From NCBI RefSeq assembly GCF_052180215.1, contig NZ_CP197471.1, positions 24,001 through 88,000 of the forward strand: a stretch of DNA of 64,000 bases. Reading direction: 5' to 3'. The notes under the pieces were generated by a model that was given only the letters and a program-made list of their open reading frames with translations, was not told the DNA's origin and did no database searches. This DNA is from Pseudoneobacillus sp052180215 (GTDB lineage: Bacteria > Bacillota > Bacilli > Bacillales > Cytobacillaceae). The position numbers were made by a program, and so were the translations under genes. Below are positions 21,506 through 30,399 of this stretch, one piece after another (positions within the stretch are counted from its first letter, which is position 1; every line of letters starts with the position of its first letter).

Positions 21506-22000
21506 ATGGCAGAATTTACGCATTTTAATGAAGAAGGCCGAGCAAAAATGGTAGATGTCAGTAATAAGCCAGAGACCGTGCGAACGGCTGTTGCTCAATC
21601 TAGTATTCGATTAAATAAAGAGATTTATGAAAGAATTACCAATCAGACCATGAAAAAGGGAGACGTCTTAGCTGTCGCACAAGTAGCAGCCGTCATGGCT
21701 TGCAAAAAGACATGGGACATTATTCCGATGTGTCATCCGATACCGCTGACAGGAATTGATTTAACTTTTTCTTGGGAAGCCGTGGAAGATGATTATATAT
21801 TACATATTTATGCTACTGTTAAAACCAAAGGAAATACGGGAGTGGAGATGGAAGCGCTCACAGCTGCATCCGTTTGTGCCTTAACCGTTTATGATATGTG
21901 CAAAGCGGTGGATAAAGGGATGGTCATTGGACCAACCTTCCTTGTCGAAAAAACAGGCGGCAAAAATGGTGACTTTAAGAGGATTGAACCAGTTAAATAA
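21506..22000 (+). CDS. moaC: MoaC, cyclic pyranopterin monophosphate synthase
   Basis: A 164-residue protein with the complete MoaC signature: MVDVSNKPETVRTAVA, KKTWDIIPMCHPIPLTGID and GVEMEALTAASVCALTVYDMCKA. It catalyses the second half of the first step of molybdenum cofactor synthesis. AGAGAGGAG precedes the ATG. It stands upstream of rex as in B. subtilis (ydiG-ydiH), with a 37-base gap. Confidence 0.97.
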   Translation: MAEFTHFNEEGRAKMVDVSNKPETVRTAVAQSSIRLNKEIYERITNQTMKKGDVLAVAQVAAVMACKKTWDIIPMCHPIPLTGIDLTFSWEAVEDDYILHIYATVKTKGNTGVEMEALTAASVCALTVYDMCKAVDKGMVIGPTFLVEKTGGKNGDFKRIEPVK

Positions 22001-22037
22001 ACGTTATAAATAGTCAAGGTAGGGGATGGGATGGTAA

Positions 22038-22688
22038 ATGAATAATGAAACGATGAAGATACCACAAGCGACGGCAAAGAGATTGCCGTTATATTATCGA
22101 TTTTTAAAAAATTTACATTCATCTGGAAAGCAGCGTGTTTCTTCAGCTGAACTTAGTGAGGCGGTAAAAGTTGATTCCGCAACGATTCGAAGAGACTTTT
22201 CGTACTTTGGTGCCTTGGGGAAAAAGGGCTATGGATATAATGTTAATTACTTATTATCTTTTTTCTCAAAAACCTTGGACCAAGATGAATTAACCAAAGT
22301 GGCTCTCATAGGTGTTGGAAACCTGGGAACAGCTTTTTTAAACTACAATTTTTTAAAAAATAATAATACTAAAATTGAACTTGCGTTTGATGTAGATAAA
22401 GGAAAAGTGGGGACAACCATCGGAGATGTCAAGGTATATCATATGGATGAACTTGAGGAAATCATCGTAAAGTCAGACATTCAAGTAGCCATTCTTACGG
22501 TCCCAGCTCCTGTTGCCCAAAGTATTACCGATAAACTCGTTAACGCAAATGTAAAAGGAATATTAAATTTTACACCAGCACGATTAGATGTACCGAATTC
22601 TATTCGGGTACACCATATTGATTTAGCAGTCGAACTACAATCGTTAATCTATTTCTTAAAACATTACTCGACAGATGAAGAGGAATAA
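22038..22688 (+). CDS. rex: Rex, redox-sensing transcriptional repressor
   Basis: A 216-residue Rex protein. The winged-helix DNA-binding part (IPQATAKRLPLYYRFLKNLH, VDSATIRRDFSYFG) is followed by a Rossmann NADH-binding part with GVGNLGTAFLNYNF and the dimerisation tail IDLAVELQSLIYFLKHY. It represses fermentation and anaerobic respiration genes and lets go when NADH is high. The sequence is close to B. subtilis Rex (ydiH). A terminator follows at once. Confidence 0.97.
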   Translation: MNNETMKIPQATAKRLPLYYRFLKNLHSSGKQRVSSAELSEAVKVDSATIRRDFSYFGALGKKGYGYNVNYLLSFFSKTLDQDELTKVALIGVGNLGTAFLNYNFLKNNNTKIELAFDVDKGKVGTTIGDVKVYHMDELEEIIVKSDIQVAILTVPAPVAQSITDKLVNANVKGILNFTPARLDVPNSIRVHHIDLAVELQSLIYFLKHYSTDEEE

Positions 22689-22720
22689 AAAATGAGTCCA
22701 TTAGGCGGACTCATTTTTTT
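22687..22720. terminator. Bidirectional terminator between rex and ydiK
   Basis: AAAAAATGAGTCC and GGACTCATTTTTTT form a long stem with an ATTAGGC loop. The right arm contains the stop codon of the convergent ydiK gene. Confidence 0.88.
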
Positions 22721-22914
22721 TTGAATGTTTTTTTGAGTTTGTAATGGATGGCGATCATTTTTATCCCTGATCCTACGTCAAATGTAGCAAGAATGACTAA
22801 TAGATAAGAGAAAAAGCCCCAGCCATCCTCTTGGACATTTTGAATAGCAAAATACGTAAATAAACTACCTAGCAAAATATATAGGATGCCGGAGCCAAAA
22901 GGTGAATATCTCAT
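22711..22914 (-). CDS. ydiK: YdiK-like small membrane protein (DUF4305)
   Basis: A 67-residue protein with two membrane segments (about 7-26 and 33-52) and a basic C-terminus ending KKTFKKK. Sequence and place next to ydiL agree with B. subtilis YdiK, whose function is unknown. The ATG at 22914 has GGAGG six bases upstream; a TTG at 22926 overlaps that site. The gap to ydiL is only 18 bases, so the two are probably co-transcribed. Confidence 0.85.
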   Translation of the reverse strand: MRYSPFGSGILYILLGSLFTYFAIQNVQEDGWGFFSYLLVILATFDVGSGIKMIAIHYKLKKTFKKK

Positions 22915-22932
22915 AAAATCCTCCAAATCATT

Positions 22933-23667
22933 TTAAAAAAATGAAATAAAGCTTTGAACTTTTTCCGCTTCTTGTATCATTTTTTCGATATCTTCTTTGA
23001 AAACAGATTGAATTAACACAACAAATGTATTCATGGCTACATGGGCAAACATGGGAACCCAGATTCGTTTCGTCTTTACATATAGGAAGGCAAAGGTAAA
23101 GCCCATAGCCGAGTAAAGCAGTGTATGTTCAGGCTCTGTGTGGGCTAATGCAAAGATAACCGAGCTGATAAGGGCAGATAGGAAAAAATTAAAACGTTTG
23201 TAAAGTGAACCAAAGATGATTTTTCGAAAGACGATTTCCTCTAAAATAGGTCCTAATACGGAACTAACAATAATCACAAGAGGGAACGTTTCAATAATCT
23301 TAATAATTTGTTTCGTGTTTTCCGAACCCATTTTAATTCCAAGCATATTTTCAATATTTGCAGCAAGCGATTGTGAAATTAGGGCTAAGAAAATACCGAT
23401 GAAAGCCCAAAGCAAGGACCTTTGAAATGACATCGTATGGCTTCTATCTAATTGATCGGATTTCATTTCTTTTCTTAAAATAAAAAGTACAATCAGTGTC
23501 GTGATAGAAAAACTAATGAGGAGCCAATAAGATACATAAACCATTTTCCAGTTGGCAGGGGTATTTCCTAAAAATTTTCCTGTTAGTGTGAGGAGCGGAA
23601 TCCCTAAAACACTGGAAAATTGCATGCCGATGTAGACAATGATGATAATCCAATATTCTTTTTTCAA
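22933..23667 (-). CDS. ydiL: CPBP-family intramembrane metalloprotease (YdiL-like)
   Basis: A 244-residue polytopic membrane protein with about six to eight membrane segments. The CPBP/Abi signature is present: EEIVFRKIIFGSL with the paired glutamates, then FALAHTE and HVAMN with the metal-binding histidines. Members include CAAX-type prenyl proteases and bacteriocin self-immunity proteins; the substrate here is unknown. The start is TTG, with AAGGAG eight bases before it. Matches B. subtilis ydiL upstream of groES. Confidence 0.88.
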   Translation of the reverse strand: MKKEYWIIIIVYIGMQFSSVLGIPLLTLTGKFLGNTPANWKMVYVSYWLLISFSITTLIVLFILRKEMKSDQLDRSHTMSFQRSLLWAFIGIFLALISQSLAANIENMLGIKMGSENTKQIIKIIETFPLVIIVSSVLGPILEEIVFRKIIFGSLYKRFNFFLSALISSVIFALAHTEPEHTLLYSAMGFTFAFLYVKTKRIWVPMFAHVAMNTFVVLIQSVFKEDIEKMIQEAEKVQSFISFF

Positions 23668-23871
23668 CGGTTTGATCTCCTTTACTTCTACTCTACAATT
23701 ACATTTTACGCATAAAAGACCGTTTGTATCAATTAGAACTACTTCATTTCATCATAATCAAGAATAAAAGAAAAGACACAGGCTTATACTTATATAGTTG
23801 TGTCTAGAATAGGCATAGAAACCTTGTCTAATTTCGTCGAGATTTTCTTTTGAAAATTTTATGCATGATAC
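23668..23871. other. Gap between ydiL and the groES promoter
   Basis: The divergent gap of about 310 bases before groES holds the ydiL ribosome site at its left end and the groE promoter and CIRCE at its right end. I see no ORF or clear RNA structure in the middle part. Confidence 0.5.
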
Positions 23872-23900
23872 TTGCAAAACAAATGAAGATTCATTAATAT
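23872..23900 (+). promoter_or_regulatory. Sigma-A promoter of groESL
   Basis: TTGCAA (23872-23877), 17 bases and TAATAT (23895-23900) lie just upstream of the CIRCE element, the usual arrangement for HrcA-controlled promoters. Confidence 0.75.
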
Positions 23901-23910
23901 ATAAAATGTG

Positions 23911-23937
23911 TTAGCACTCATGACTAGAGAGTGCTAA
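23911..23937. promoter_or_regulatory. CIRCE operator (HrcA binding site)
   Basis: TTAGCACTC, nine bases and GAGTGCTAA give a perfect CIRCE inverted repeat. HrcA bound here represses groESL until heat shock draws GroEL away from HrcA. Confidence 0.97.
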
Positions 23938-23978
23938 TAAATTAAAAATTACATAATTTATTGAGGAGGTTATTTTTA

Positions 23979-24263
23979 ATGTTAAAGCCACTAGGAGATC
24001 GCATTGTCATTGAGCTTGTTGAGGCAGAAGAAAAAACTGCAAGCGGTATTCTTTTACCGGATTCTGCGAAAGAGAAGCCTCAGGAAGCAAAGGTTGTTGC
24101 TGTAGGTACTGGCCGAGTTCTTGAGAATGGTGAGCGTGTTGCGTTAGAGGTTTCAGTTGGAGACCGCATTATCTTCTCAAAATATGCTGGTACAGAAGTT
24201 AAGTATCAAGGTACTGAATACTTGATTATCCGTGAAAACGATATTCTTGCTATTGTAGGTTAA
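23979..24263 (+). CDS. groES: GroES, co-chaperonin 10 kDa
   Basis: A 94-residue Cpn10, the standard size. LKPLGDRIVIELVEAEEKT at the start, the mobile loop region TASGILLPDSAKEKPQ and the end LIIRENDILAIVG are typical. It caps the GroEL ring during folding. I chose the ATG at 23979, which has GAGGAGG upstream; the longer TTG at 23961 is inside the leader. Controlled by CIRCE and co-transcribed with groEL. Confidence 0.97.
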   Translation: MLKPLGDRIVIELVEAEEKTASGILLPDSAKEKPQEAKVVAVGTGRVLENGERVALEVSVGDRIIFSKYAGTEVKYQGTEYLIIRENDILAIVG

Positions 24264-24317
24264 TAAATACCACTGAGATTTCATAATAGACATTAAAAAA
24301 TCAGGGAGGTTTTACTA

Positions 24318-25949
24318 ATGGCAAAAGAAATTAAATTTAGTGAAGAAGCACGTCGCGCGATGTTACGCGGGGTTGACGCTCTTGCAGATACAGTAAAAGT
24401 TACTTTAGGACCAAAAGGTCGTAACGTTGTTCTTGAAAAGAAATTCGGTTCTCCACTTATCACTAATGATGGTGTAACAATCGCTAAAGAAATCGAATTA
24501 GAAGATGCATTCGAAAACATGGGTGCTAAGCTTGTTGCTGAAGTTGCAAGCAAAACAAATGATGTTGCTGGGGACGGAACTACAACAGCAACTGTTTTAG
24601 CTCAAGCGATGATTCGTGAAGGTTTGAAAAACGTTACTGCTGGTGCGAACCCAATGGGTATCCGTAAAGGTATCGAAAAAGCAGTTGAGGCAGCTGTTAA
24701 TGAATTAAAAGAAATTTCTAAACCAATTGAGAACAAAGCTTCTATCGCTCAAGTTGCAGCTATCTCTTCTGCTGATGAAGAAGTAGGTCAATTAATCGCA
24801 GAAGCAATGGAACGCGTTGGTAACGACGGTGTTATCACAATCGAAGAGTCTAAAGGCTTCACAACTGAATTAGATGTAGTAGAAGGTATGCAATTTGATC
24901 GTGGATACGCTTCTCCATACATGGTAACTGATTCTGATAAAATGGAAGCTGTTTTAGACAATCCATATATCTTAATTACAGATAAGAAGATTTCTAGCAT
25001 TCAAGAAATCCTGCCAGTTCTTGAGCAAGTAGTACAACAAGGTAAACCATTATTACTAGTTGCTGAAGACGTAGAAGGTGAAGCACTTGCTACTTTAGTA
25101 GTAAACAAGCTTCGTGGAACATTCAATGCTGTAGCTGTTAAAGCTCCTGGCTTTGGTGACCGTCGTAAAGCAATGCTTGAAGATATCGCTGCATTAACTG
25201 GCGGTGAAGTGATCACTGAAGAGTTAGGCCGTGACCTTAAGTCTGCAACAATCGCTTCTTTAGGACGCGCTTCTAAAGTGGTTGTAACGAAAGAAAACAC
25301 AACAATTGTTGAAGGTGCTGGTGAGCCGGCAGCTATCTCTGCTCGTGTAAACCAAATCCGTGTTCAATTAGAAGAAACAACTTCTGAATTTGACCGTGAA
25401 AAATTACAAGAACGCCTTGCTAAATTAGCAGGTGGAGTAGCGGTAATCAAAGTTGGAGCTGCTACTGAAACAGAATTAAAAGAACGCAAACTTCGCATTG
25501 AAGATGCTCTAAACTCAACTCGTGCTGCAGTTGAAGAAGGTATCGTATCTGGTGGTGGGGTTGCTCTTCTAAACGTATACAGCAAAGTTGCTCAATTACA
25601 AGCTGAAGGCGACGTAGCTACAGGTATCAATATCGTACTTCGTGCAATGGAAGAACCAGTTCGCACAATTGCTCACAATGCAGGTCTAGAAGGATCTGTT
25701 ATCGTTGATCGCTTAAAGCGTGAAGAAGTTGGAACAGGCTTCAACGCTGCTACTGGCGAGTGGGTAAACATGATCGAAGCTGGTATCGTTGACCCAACTA
25801 AAGTAACTCGTTCTGCATTACAAAACGCTGCATCCGTTGCTGCAATGTTCTTAACAACTGAAGCAGTTGTGGCTGACAAGCCAGAACCAGCTGGTCAAGG
25901 CGGCATGCCTGACATGAGCGGCATGGGTGGAATGGGCGGCATGATGTAG
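24318..25949 (+). CDS. groEL: GroEL, chaperonin 60 kDa
   Basis: A 543-residue Cpn60 with the ATP-binding VTLGPKGRNVV and GDGTTTATVLAQAM motifs and the flexible Gly-Met tail GGMPDMSGMGGMGGMM. It folds proteins in the GroES-capped cavity. GGGAGG precedes the ATG. The final codons GGC GGC ATG ATG TA form part of a sequence repeated at the borders of the accessory region, so the 3' end of this gene appears to be an attachment site. Confidence 0.98.
   Translation: MAKEIKFSEEARRAMLRGVDALADTVKVTLGPKGRNVVLEKKFGSPLITNDGVTIAKEIELEDAFENMGAKLVAEVASKTNDVAGDGTTTATVLAQAMIREGLKNVTAGANPMGIRKGIEKAVEAAVNELKEISKPIENKASIAQVAAISSADEEVGQLIAEAMERVGNDGVITIEESKGFTTELDVVEGMQFDRGYASPYMVTDSDKMEAVLDNPYILITDKKISSIQEILPVLEQVVQQGKPLLLVAEDVEGEALATLVVNKLRGTFNAVAVKAPGFGDRRKAMLEDIAALTGGEVITEELGRDLKSATIASLGRASKVVVTKENTTIVEGAGEPAAISARVNQIRVQLEETTSEFDREKLQERLAKLAGGVAVIKVGAATETELKERKLRIEDALNSTRAAVEEGIVSGGGVALLNVYSKVAQLQAEGDVATGINIVLRAMEEPVRTIAHNAGLEGSVIVDRLKREEVGTGFNAATGEWVNMIEAGIVDPTKVTRSALQNAASVAAMFLTTEAVVADKPEPAGQGGMPDMSGMGGMGGMM
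25934..25948 (+). other. Probable attachment core at the groEL 3' end
   Basis: GGGCGGCATGATGTA, the last codons of groEL, recurs exactly at 43997-44011 and with one change at 39249-39263. A decayed integrase gene starts 124 bases downstream. Together these indicate that elements integrate here and rebuild the groEL end. Confidence 0.72.
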
Positions 25950-26037
25950 GCTTTAAGCCTTCATCTTGAGAAATAGTTAATACTGTTTTTCACTCATTTT
26001 GTGAACTAGTCATGTAAATGATTTTTGTCTAAAGTAT

Positions 26038-26071
26038 AGACTACTTCCTAATTACAAGGAGGTAGTCTTTT
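26038..26071 (+). terminator. Terminator after groEL
   Basis: GACTACTTCCT and AGGAGGTAGTC pair with one G-T and are followed by TTTTTAT. The right arm contains AAGGAGG, placed correctly as ribosome site for the integrase remnant that starts at 26073. Confidence 0.78.
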
Positions 26072-26072
26072 T

Positions 26073-26388
26073 ATGTTGTTAAAATTTGCTTTTCAAGACT
26101 TTTTGGATGACAGGCGTTTCAAGAACACAACCAAGACAAACATAAGAAATTACTAGTGCATTGATAACAGGTAGTAATGTGAAAGACATTAATTACAGTC
26201 ACATTAAACAATATTTATGGGAGAGCCAAGAGAAAGGGAATCAAGCGGGAACAATTAACACAAAACTTATGAGGATTAGGCCATTTCTAAACTACATGGT
26301 TGAAGGTGAAGTGTTTAAGAACAATCCAGCACACAAGGTAAAACGAGGAAAAGAAGACGTAAAGATTGATGGGTTTATTGATGAATAA
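26073..26388 (+). pseudogene. Decayed phage-type tyrosine integrase, N-terminal core-binding part only
   Basis: An ATG at 26073 reads MLLKFAFQDFLDD and TTKTNIRNY, then stops at 26155. In another frame the DNA from 26161 continues DINYSHIKQYLWESQEKG, TINTKLMRIRPFLNYMVEG and FKNNPAHKVKRGK, ending at 26388. These are the successive helices of the SAM-like N-terminal domain of phage integrases. The gene has a frameshift and in-frame stop in the middle, and the catalytic domain (RKHRY) is missing altogether. It cannot be an active recombinase but identifies the kind of element that inserted at groEL. Confidence 0.78.
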
Positions 26389-26403
26389 AGGAAATAGGAA
26401 GAG

Positions 26404-26444
26404 GGAGTTTCAAAACCATATAGTTTAAGACTCCCTTTTTTCTT
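26404..26444 (+). terminator. Terminator after the integrase remnant
   Basis: GGGAGT and ACTCCC arms enclose a longer loop in which further pairing is possible, followed by TTTTTT. Confidence 0.7.
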
Positions 26445-26784
26445 TAACACTCAAAAATGTAATGTTCCTTGTTGAATAAGGTTTTTTCCCCTAATAAAAT
26501 TTTAGCATCGTAATATAAACAGAATTATCTAAGGTTTATTAATAAACCTTTTCATTCATTCCACCATTAAAGCATTATTTGTAAATGAATATGTTAAATT
26601 TTGTTGGTTTTGACTTAAGGTGTAAAAGGATCTAAGTCAACAAAAATAAGGTGTAGAAGCTCACAATAAACTTCGCTATTTTTTTACTATTTTCTAAAAA
26701 AATATACAAAATTCGACATATTTTTCATACTATTTAAATTAATCTTATTCTAGGGATAATTTTTAATGTTTAGGAGGTTTTCTA
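26445..26784. other. A/T-rich gap upstream of the VWA remnant and ZorA-like operon
   Basis: I find no ORF with a ribosome site here. It probably holds the operon promoter. A weak candidate is TCGACA (26713-26718), 16 bases and TAAATT (26735-26740), but neither box is close to consensus. Confidence 0.4.
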
Positions 26785-26886
26785 ATGGATAATTTATTTC
26801 CAGTTTATAATGGCGATATAGCTGAGAGAATCCTTCAGTTTTTTTGGCTTGTGGATACTTCAAGTTCAGGAAAATATCATCATTAA
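26785..26886 (+). pseudogene. Remnant of a TerY-like VWA gene (33 codons)
   Basis: A 33-codon ORF with TAGGAGG at good spacing before its ATG. It reads MDNLFPVYNGDIAERILQ and then FFWLVDTSSSG before ending KYHH. The second part resembles the beginning of a von Willebrand A domain, for example LFYLVDTSGSM in the TerY-like gene at 32833. The rest of the domain is absent and the next gene follows after 106 bases. It is most likely the 5' end of a deleted VWA gene. A functional leader peptide is possible but less likely. Confidence 0.5.
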
Positions 26887-26992
26887 TTTTGGTGAGTCTC
26901 AAGTGAAGATTGTTATTAAATAAATCTATATTGTTGAAACACTGTCTTTGTGATGGAGTTTCCACTTTCTTTATGTAAAAGGAGTGATTGAA

Positions 26993-28909
26993 GTGCAATA
27001 TCTTCTTACTATTTTTTCCTCAATCCCATCAACAATTATTATTCTATTATCTTTGGCCTTATTTAGTATTAGTACCATTTTTAATAAAATTATTTTCAAG
27101 CATTTACAGAATATACACCGAAACATAAAGAAAAAACAGTTTAATGACCCTTTAGTGAAACAGGTAATAAAAGCCTATAATGATCAAAAACGCCTAAATG
27201 GGGATAAAATAAATGTTCAATTAATAGTTGAAGCATCTATCTCCCAGTACCATATAAACATATGGAATAGGTCATACCCGCTGTTTAAGGTTGTCAGGTT
27301 CATTCAATCCCATACATCAGTTTTTATTATTCTAGGAGTGCTAGGTACATTTTTAGGCTTAACTGGATCTATTGGAGGTCTTGGAGGAGCAGATTCTGAT
27401 GCAACTAAGAGTGTTCTCTCGGGAATGGGAGTGGCTTTTAATACAAGTATTACTGGTATTATCCTTTCTTTATTACATACATTTATGACCAAAATAGATA
27501 ACAATGAACAGATGCTAGTTGAAATTATGCTAGAGATGGAAATACATTTGGAAACTAATGCTGTTAAGAGGGAAGATAATGTACTCTTAGGAATTTACGC
27601 TTTACACAGTTCGATTAAGGATATACTTTATGAAATAAAGGGGTTGTCGAAATTTTCAGAGGAATTTGAAGGTGCATCTAAACATCTCTCTTTATTTAAC
27701 GAAGAATTGTCTCAAAATGCAGATAAATTTGGTAATGTCTTTAAGGGAGTTACCTCTTCTATGGAACAGTTTGTGGAGGATGCTTCACATCTTAATAAGA
27801 ATTTTAGTGAGTTATTCTTATTCTTTAAAAATGTGGAGGAAACTAATCTTAAAGTTACCAGTAATGTTGAAACAACTTCCTATAATATCATCACCTTTAT
27901 TCAAAATCAGACAAAAATCAACGAACTCAATCTAAACATCATTAATAAAGCAGCTGAAAACATCCAGAATTATCATGAGAAATTGGAAGAGTTTTTCAAT
28001 AATCATTACCAATATCAAGCTGAACAAGTTGCTGCGCAAGAGCAGTTTACTACTTCATTAATCAACAAACAGGAATCCATAACAGATGATTTCAAGCTTA
28101 TTAGGCAGGAAACAAATTCACTAGTAAATAACGTTACTGAAGTACTTGGCACATTTAATACTGCATTTAGTGGTGATTGGACTAATAAGTTTTCTCACTT
28201 CTCTCAATCATTTGATAGTGGATTAGGGAAATTACAGAATCAATATGATAGTATGTTGCTGTTTTTTAAAGATTTCCAAGAGGAACATTCGATTCAATTA
28301 GATAATCAGAAAGAATATGCATCTCTCATTAAGTCGATGCTTGACCAATGGTCTGGTACAACTCTAAAAACTACAGCTCTAGTAGATCGTTTTAATGGAT
28401 CTATAAATGATTTCTCTTTAGATATCCAATCTGGACTAAATGTGTTACTTGATCAGCAAAATAGATTATTTGAACGGTTCGAGGGTATTGAACAAAAACA
28501 TAGTCATTTATTAAACAGTACACAATATACCATCGATCAAATGGATGGTATGTTTAATGATAATACGGAATTTATTAATGAGAACATTACTAAATGGAAT
28601 GAAATGATGGATAAAATCTCAGAGTCGATAGAATATAACTTTTTTAATAAGTTAAACCATTCTTTAGAGAAATTTAAAGATTTCTCAGAAGCTTCTACCA
28701 ATCTTATGAATAGTCAATTAAATCTACTTGATCAATCTACTAATAGTTTATCTACCACTTTCTCAAATAATATTGAAATATTAAAAGAAGCGGTATCTAG
28801 TTTAGAACGTAACATACAAGAACAAACGATTACGATGAAATTTTTAATAGAAAGTGAAAAAAAGGAACAGTGGGTAACTGAATCTGAGAAACTTACCTCT
28901 AGTCTTTAA
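26993..28909 (+). CDS. ZorA-like MotA/TolQ/ExbB channel protein with long helical tail
   Basis: A 638-residue protein with an N-terminal membrane segment (about 6-28) and the MotA/TolQ/ExbB core around residues 105-165: SVFIILGVLGTFLGLTGSIGG and GMGVAFNTSITGIILSLL are its two conserved membrane helices. The remaining 470 residues are mostly helical and polar, rich in Asn, Gln and Glu, as in the long cytoplasmic tail of Zorya ZorA. Such proteins form a pentameric proton channel around two partners that carry the key aspartate, here the product of the next gene. I place the start at the GTG at 26993, eight bases after AAGGAG; the GTG at 26984 overlaps that site. First intact gene of a nine-gene operon. 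Confidence 0.85.
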   Translation: MQYLLTIFSSIPSTIIILLSLALFSISTIFNKIIFKHLQNIHRNIKKKQFNDPLVKQVIKAYNDQKRLNGDKINVQLIVEASISQYHINIWNRSYPLFKVVRFIQSHTSVFIILGVLGTFLGLTGSIGGLGGADSDATKSVLSGMGVAFNTSITGIILSLLHTFMTKIDNNEQMLVEIMLEMEIHLETNAVKREDNVLLGIYALHSSIKDILYEIKGLSKFSEEFEGASKHLSLFNEELSQNADKFGNVFKGVTSSMEQFVEDASHLNKNFSELFLFFKNVEETNLKVTSNVETTSYNIITFIQNQTKINELNLNIINKAAENIQNYHEKLEEFFNNHYQYQAEQVAAQEQFTTSLINKQESITDDFKLIRQETNSLVNNVTEVLGTFNTAFSGDWTNKFSHFSQSFDSGLGKLQNQYDSMLLFFKDFQEEHSIQLDNQKEYASLIKSMLDQWSGTTLKTTALVDRFNGSINDFSLDIQSGLNVLLDQQNRLFERFEGIEQKHSHLLNSTQYTIDQMDGMFNDNTEFINENITKWNEMMDKISESIEYNFFNKLNHSLEKFKDFSEASTNLMNSQLNLLDQSTNSLSTTFSNNIEILKEAVSSLERNIQEQTITMKFLIESEKKEQWVTESEKLTSSL

Positions 28910-28920
28910 GGTGAAGAAAG

Positions 28921-29679
28921 ATGTTTACAAAATATAGGCGGTTATTTCAAACGAGGAATGAAGAAACAGATTTTTGGCCAACTTTTACAGATCTATTAGC
29001 TTCTATTTTATTAGTTATATTATTAATAATGGTGTATACGATTTCAGAGAAATCAGCTGAATTAAAGGAAAAAGAAAAAGATATTACAAGAGTAGAGTTT
29101 GAAAGTAAGAAAATCCACAAAGAAAATTTAGAATATCGTGAAAAAATAAAGAAGATAATGGGAATACGGGTAGAAATTGTGCACTCACTACAAGAAGCTT
29201 TTGAAAAATCAAATTTAAAAATTGAGATTGATCCACAAACAGGTACTGTTTCTTTTTCAGGTAATGTTTTATTTGAGTCAGGCAAGGATATTTTACAGAC
29301 TAATTTTCAAAAGGAACTTGATAAGGTTATTCCAGTGTATATTTCCGCATTATTATCAAAAGAATTTGAAGGGCATGTATCTGAAATTATAGTCGAAGGA
29401 TATACAGATGATGAGGGCGACTATTTTGAGAATCTTGATTTATCACAACGTCGAGCATTTAATGTAGCAAAATATATTCTTGGTAAAAGTTCCCCATCTT
29501 ATCCTGTTAAGGGTAAGTTGAAAGATTATATAACAGCAAATGGACGATCTGAAACGAAACTAATTTTAAATAAGGATGGCAGTGTTAATCGACAAAAGTC
29601 ACGCCGAGTAGAAATAAAATTTCGATTAAAAGACGATCAAAGAATGCAAGAAATAATTCAAACATTGCCTCAAAAATAA
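28921..29679 (+). CDS. ZorB-like OmpA-domain motor protein
   Basis: A 252-residue protein with a short cytoplasmic N-terminus, one membrane helix (FTDLLASILLVILLIMVYTI, about 22-41) and an outer C-terminal OmpA/MotB domain (about 105-250) with EGYTDDEGDYFENLDLSQRR and the closing SRRVEIKF. Asp24 at the entry to the membrane helix is placed like the ion-binding aspartate of MotB, ExbD and ZorB. OmpA domains bind peptidoglycan, so with the upstream channel this gives a cell-wall-anchored rotary motor. The spacing to the channel gene is 11 bases. It is linked to kinase and helicase genes, not to flagellar or Ton genes. Confidence 0.88.
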   Translation: MFTKYRRLFQTRNEETDFWPTFTDLLASILLVILLIMVYTISEKSAELKEKEKDITRVEFESKKIHKENLEYREKIKKIMGIRVEIVHSLQEAFEKSNLKIEIDPQTGTVSFSGNVLFESGKDILQTNFQKELDKVIPVYISALLSKEFEGHVSEIIVEGYTDDEGDYFENLDLSQRRAFNVAKYILGKSSPSYPVKGKLKDYITANGRSETKLILNKDGSVNRQKSRRVEIKFRLKDDQRMQEIIQTLPQK

Positions 29680-29707
29680 TATATCAACAAGAAGAGGGGA
29701 TGCCGGA

Positions 29708-30379
29708 ATGCGAAAGGAACGACTAGATTTGTATTTTCTGGTTGACCGATCTGGCTCGATGGAAGGAACGATAATAGAAATGCTGAATGGAATTTTGAGA
29801 AATTCTATGAAAGTATTAGCAAATGAAGTTGAGAGGTTCCCCAATTATGAGTTGCTCATTCACTGTATCAGCTTTTCTGATAAAGTAAAATGGCATATTG
29901 GCCCAGCGCCTGTACCAGCCAAAGTATTAGATTGGCACGATATTCAGGTTGCAATAGGGGGGACCACTGCTACATCTAAAGCCATTAATTTATTGTCAGA
30001 TGAATTTGAGAGAAGAAAACGTATATCAAGGGTACCTCCCATCTGTGTATTAATTACGGATGGACCGTGTACGGATAGTCCAGAGGAGTATAAATTGGCA
30101 ATCTCCCGCCTTAATAATACTTTCTTAGGTAAAACTGCTATACGACTTGCCTGCTGGATTGGTGAGAAAAGAGATACTGATTTAAAGCAGCTTTGGGCAT
30201 TTAGTAATCAAATTCATTTTTTACACATTAATCCTGGAGATTTTTTAATAAACTCAAAAATACTTTTTGAAGCGGTTTTAGAGGCAATCAAGAATTCCAT
30301 AGAAGGAAATAAGTTAACTGTGGATAGAAACACCTTAATTAAAGAGGGTGCCAGAAGCTTAAACCACGATGTATTTTGA
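29708..30379 (+). CDS. VWA-domain protein, TerY-like (first copy)
   Basis: A 223-residue single von Willebrand A domain. The metal site (MIDAS) is intact: DRSGS at residues 13-17, Thr near 85 in GGTTATS and Asp in ITDGP near 118. The form is that of TerY-type VWA proteins, which act as metal-dependent binding platforms in Ter and TerY-P systems. It differs clearly from the second VWA protein at 32833, so the operon needs two versions. ATG with AGAGGGGA upstream, 28 bases after the OmpA gene. Confidence 0.85.
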   Translation: MRKERLDLYFLVDRSGSMEGTIIEMLNGILRNSMKVLANEVERFPNYELLIHCISFSDKVKWHIGPAPVPAKVLDWHDIQVAIGGTTATSKAINLLSDEFERRKRISRVPPICVLITDGPCTDSPEEYKLAISRLNNTFLGKTAIRLACWIGEKRDTDLKQLWAFSNQIHFLHINPGDFLINSKILFEAVLEAIKNSIEGNKLTVDRNTLIKEGARSLNHDVF

Positions 30380-30399
30380 GTTAAACGAGGTGCTTTTAT

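Noticed and set aside
26993..29679. Flagellar MotA-MotB or TonB-ExbB-ExbD pair
   Set aside because: The long tail on the channel protein, the OmpA-domain partner and the neighbouring kinase, VWA and helicase genes do not fit flagella or TonB systems, and the latter are absent from Gram-positive bacteria.
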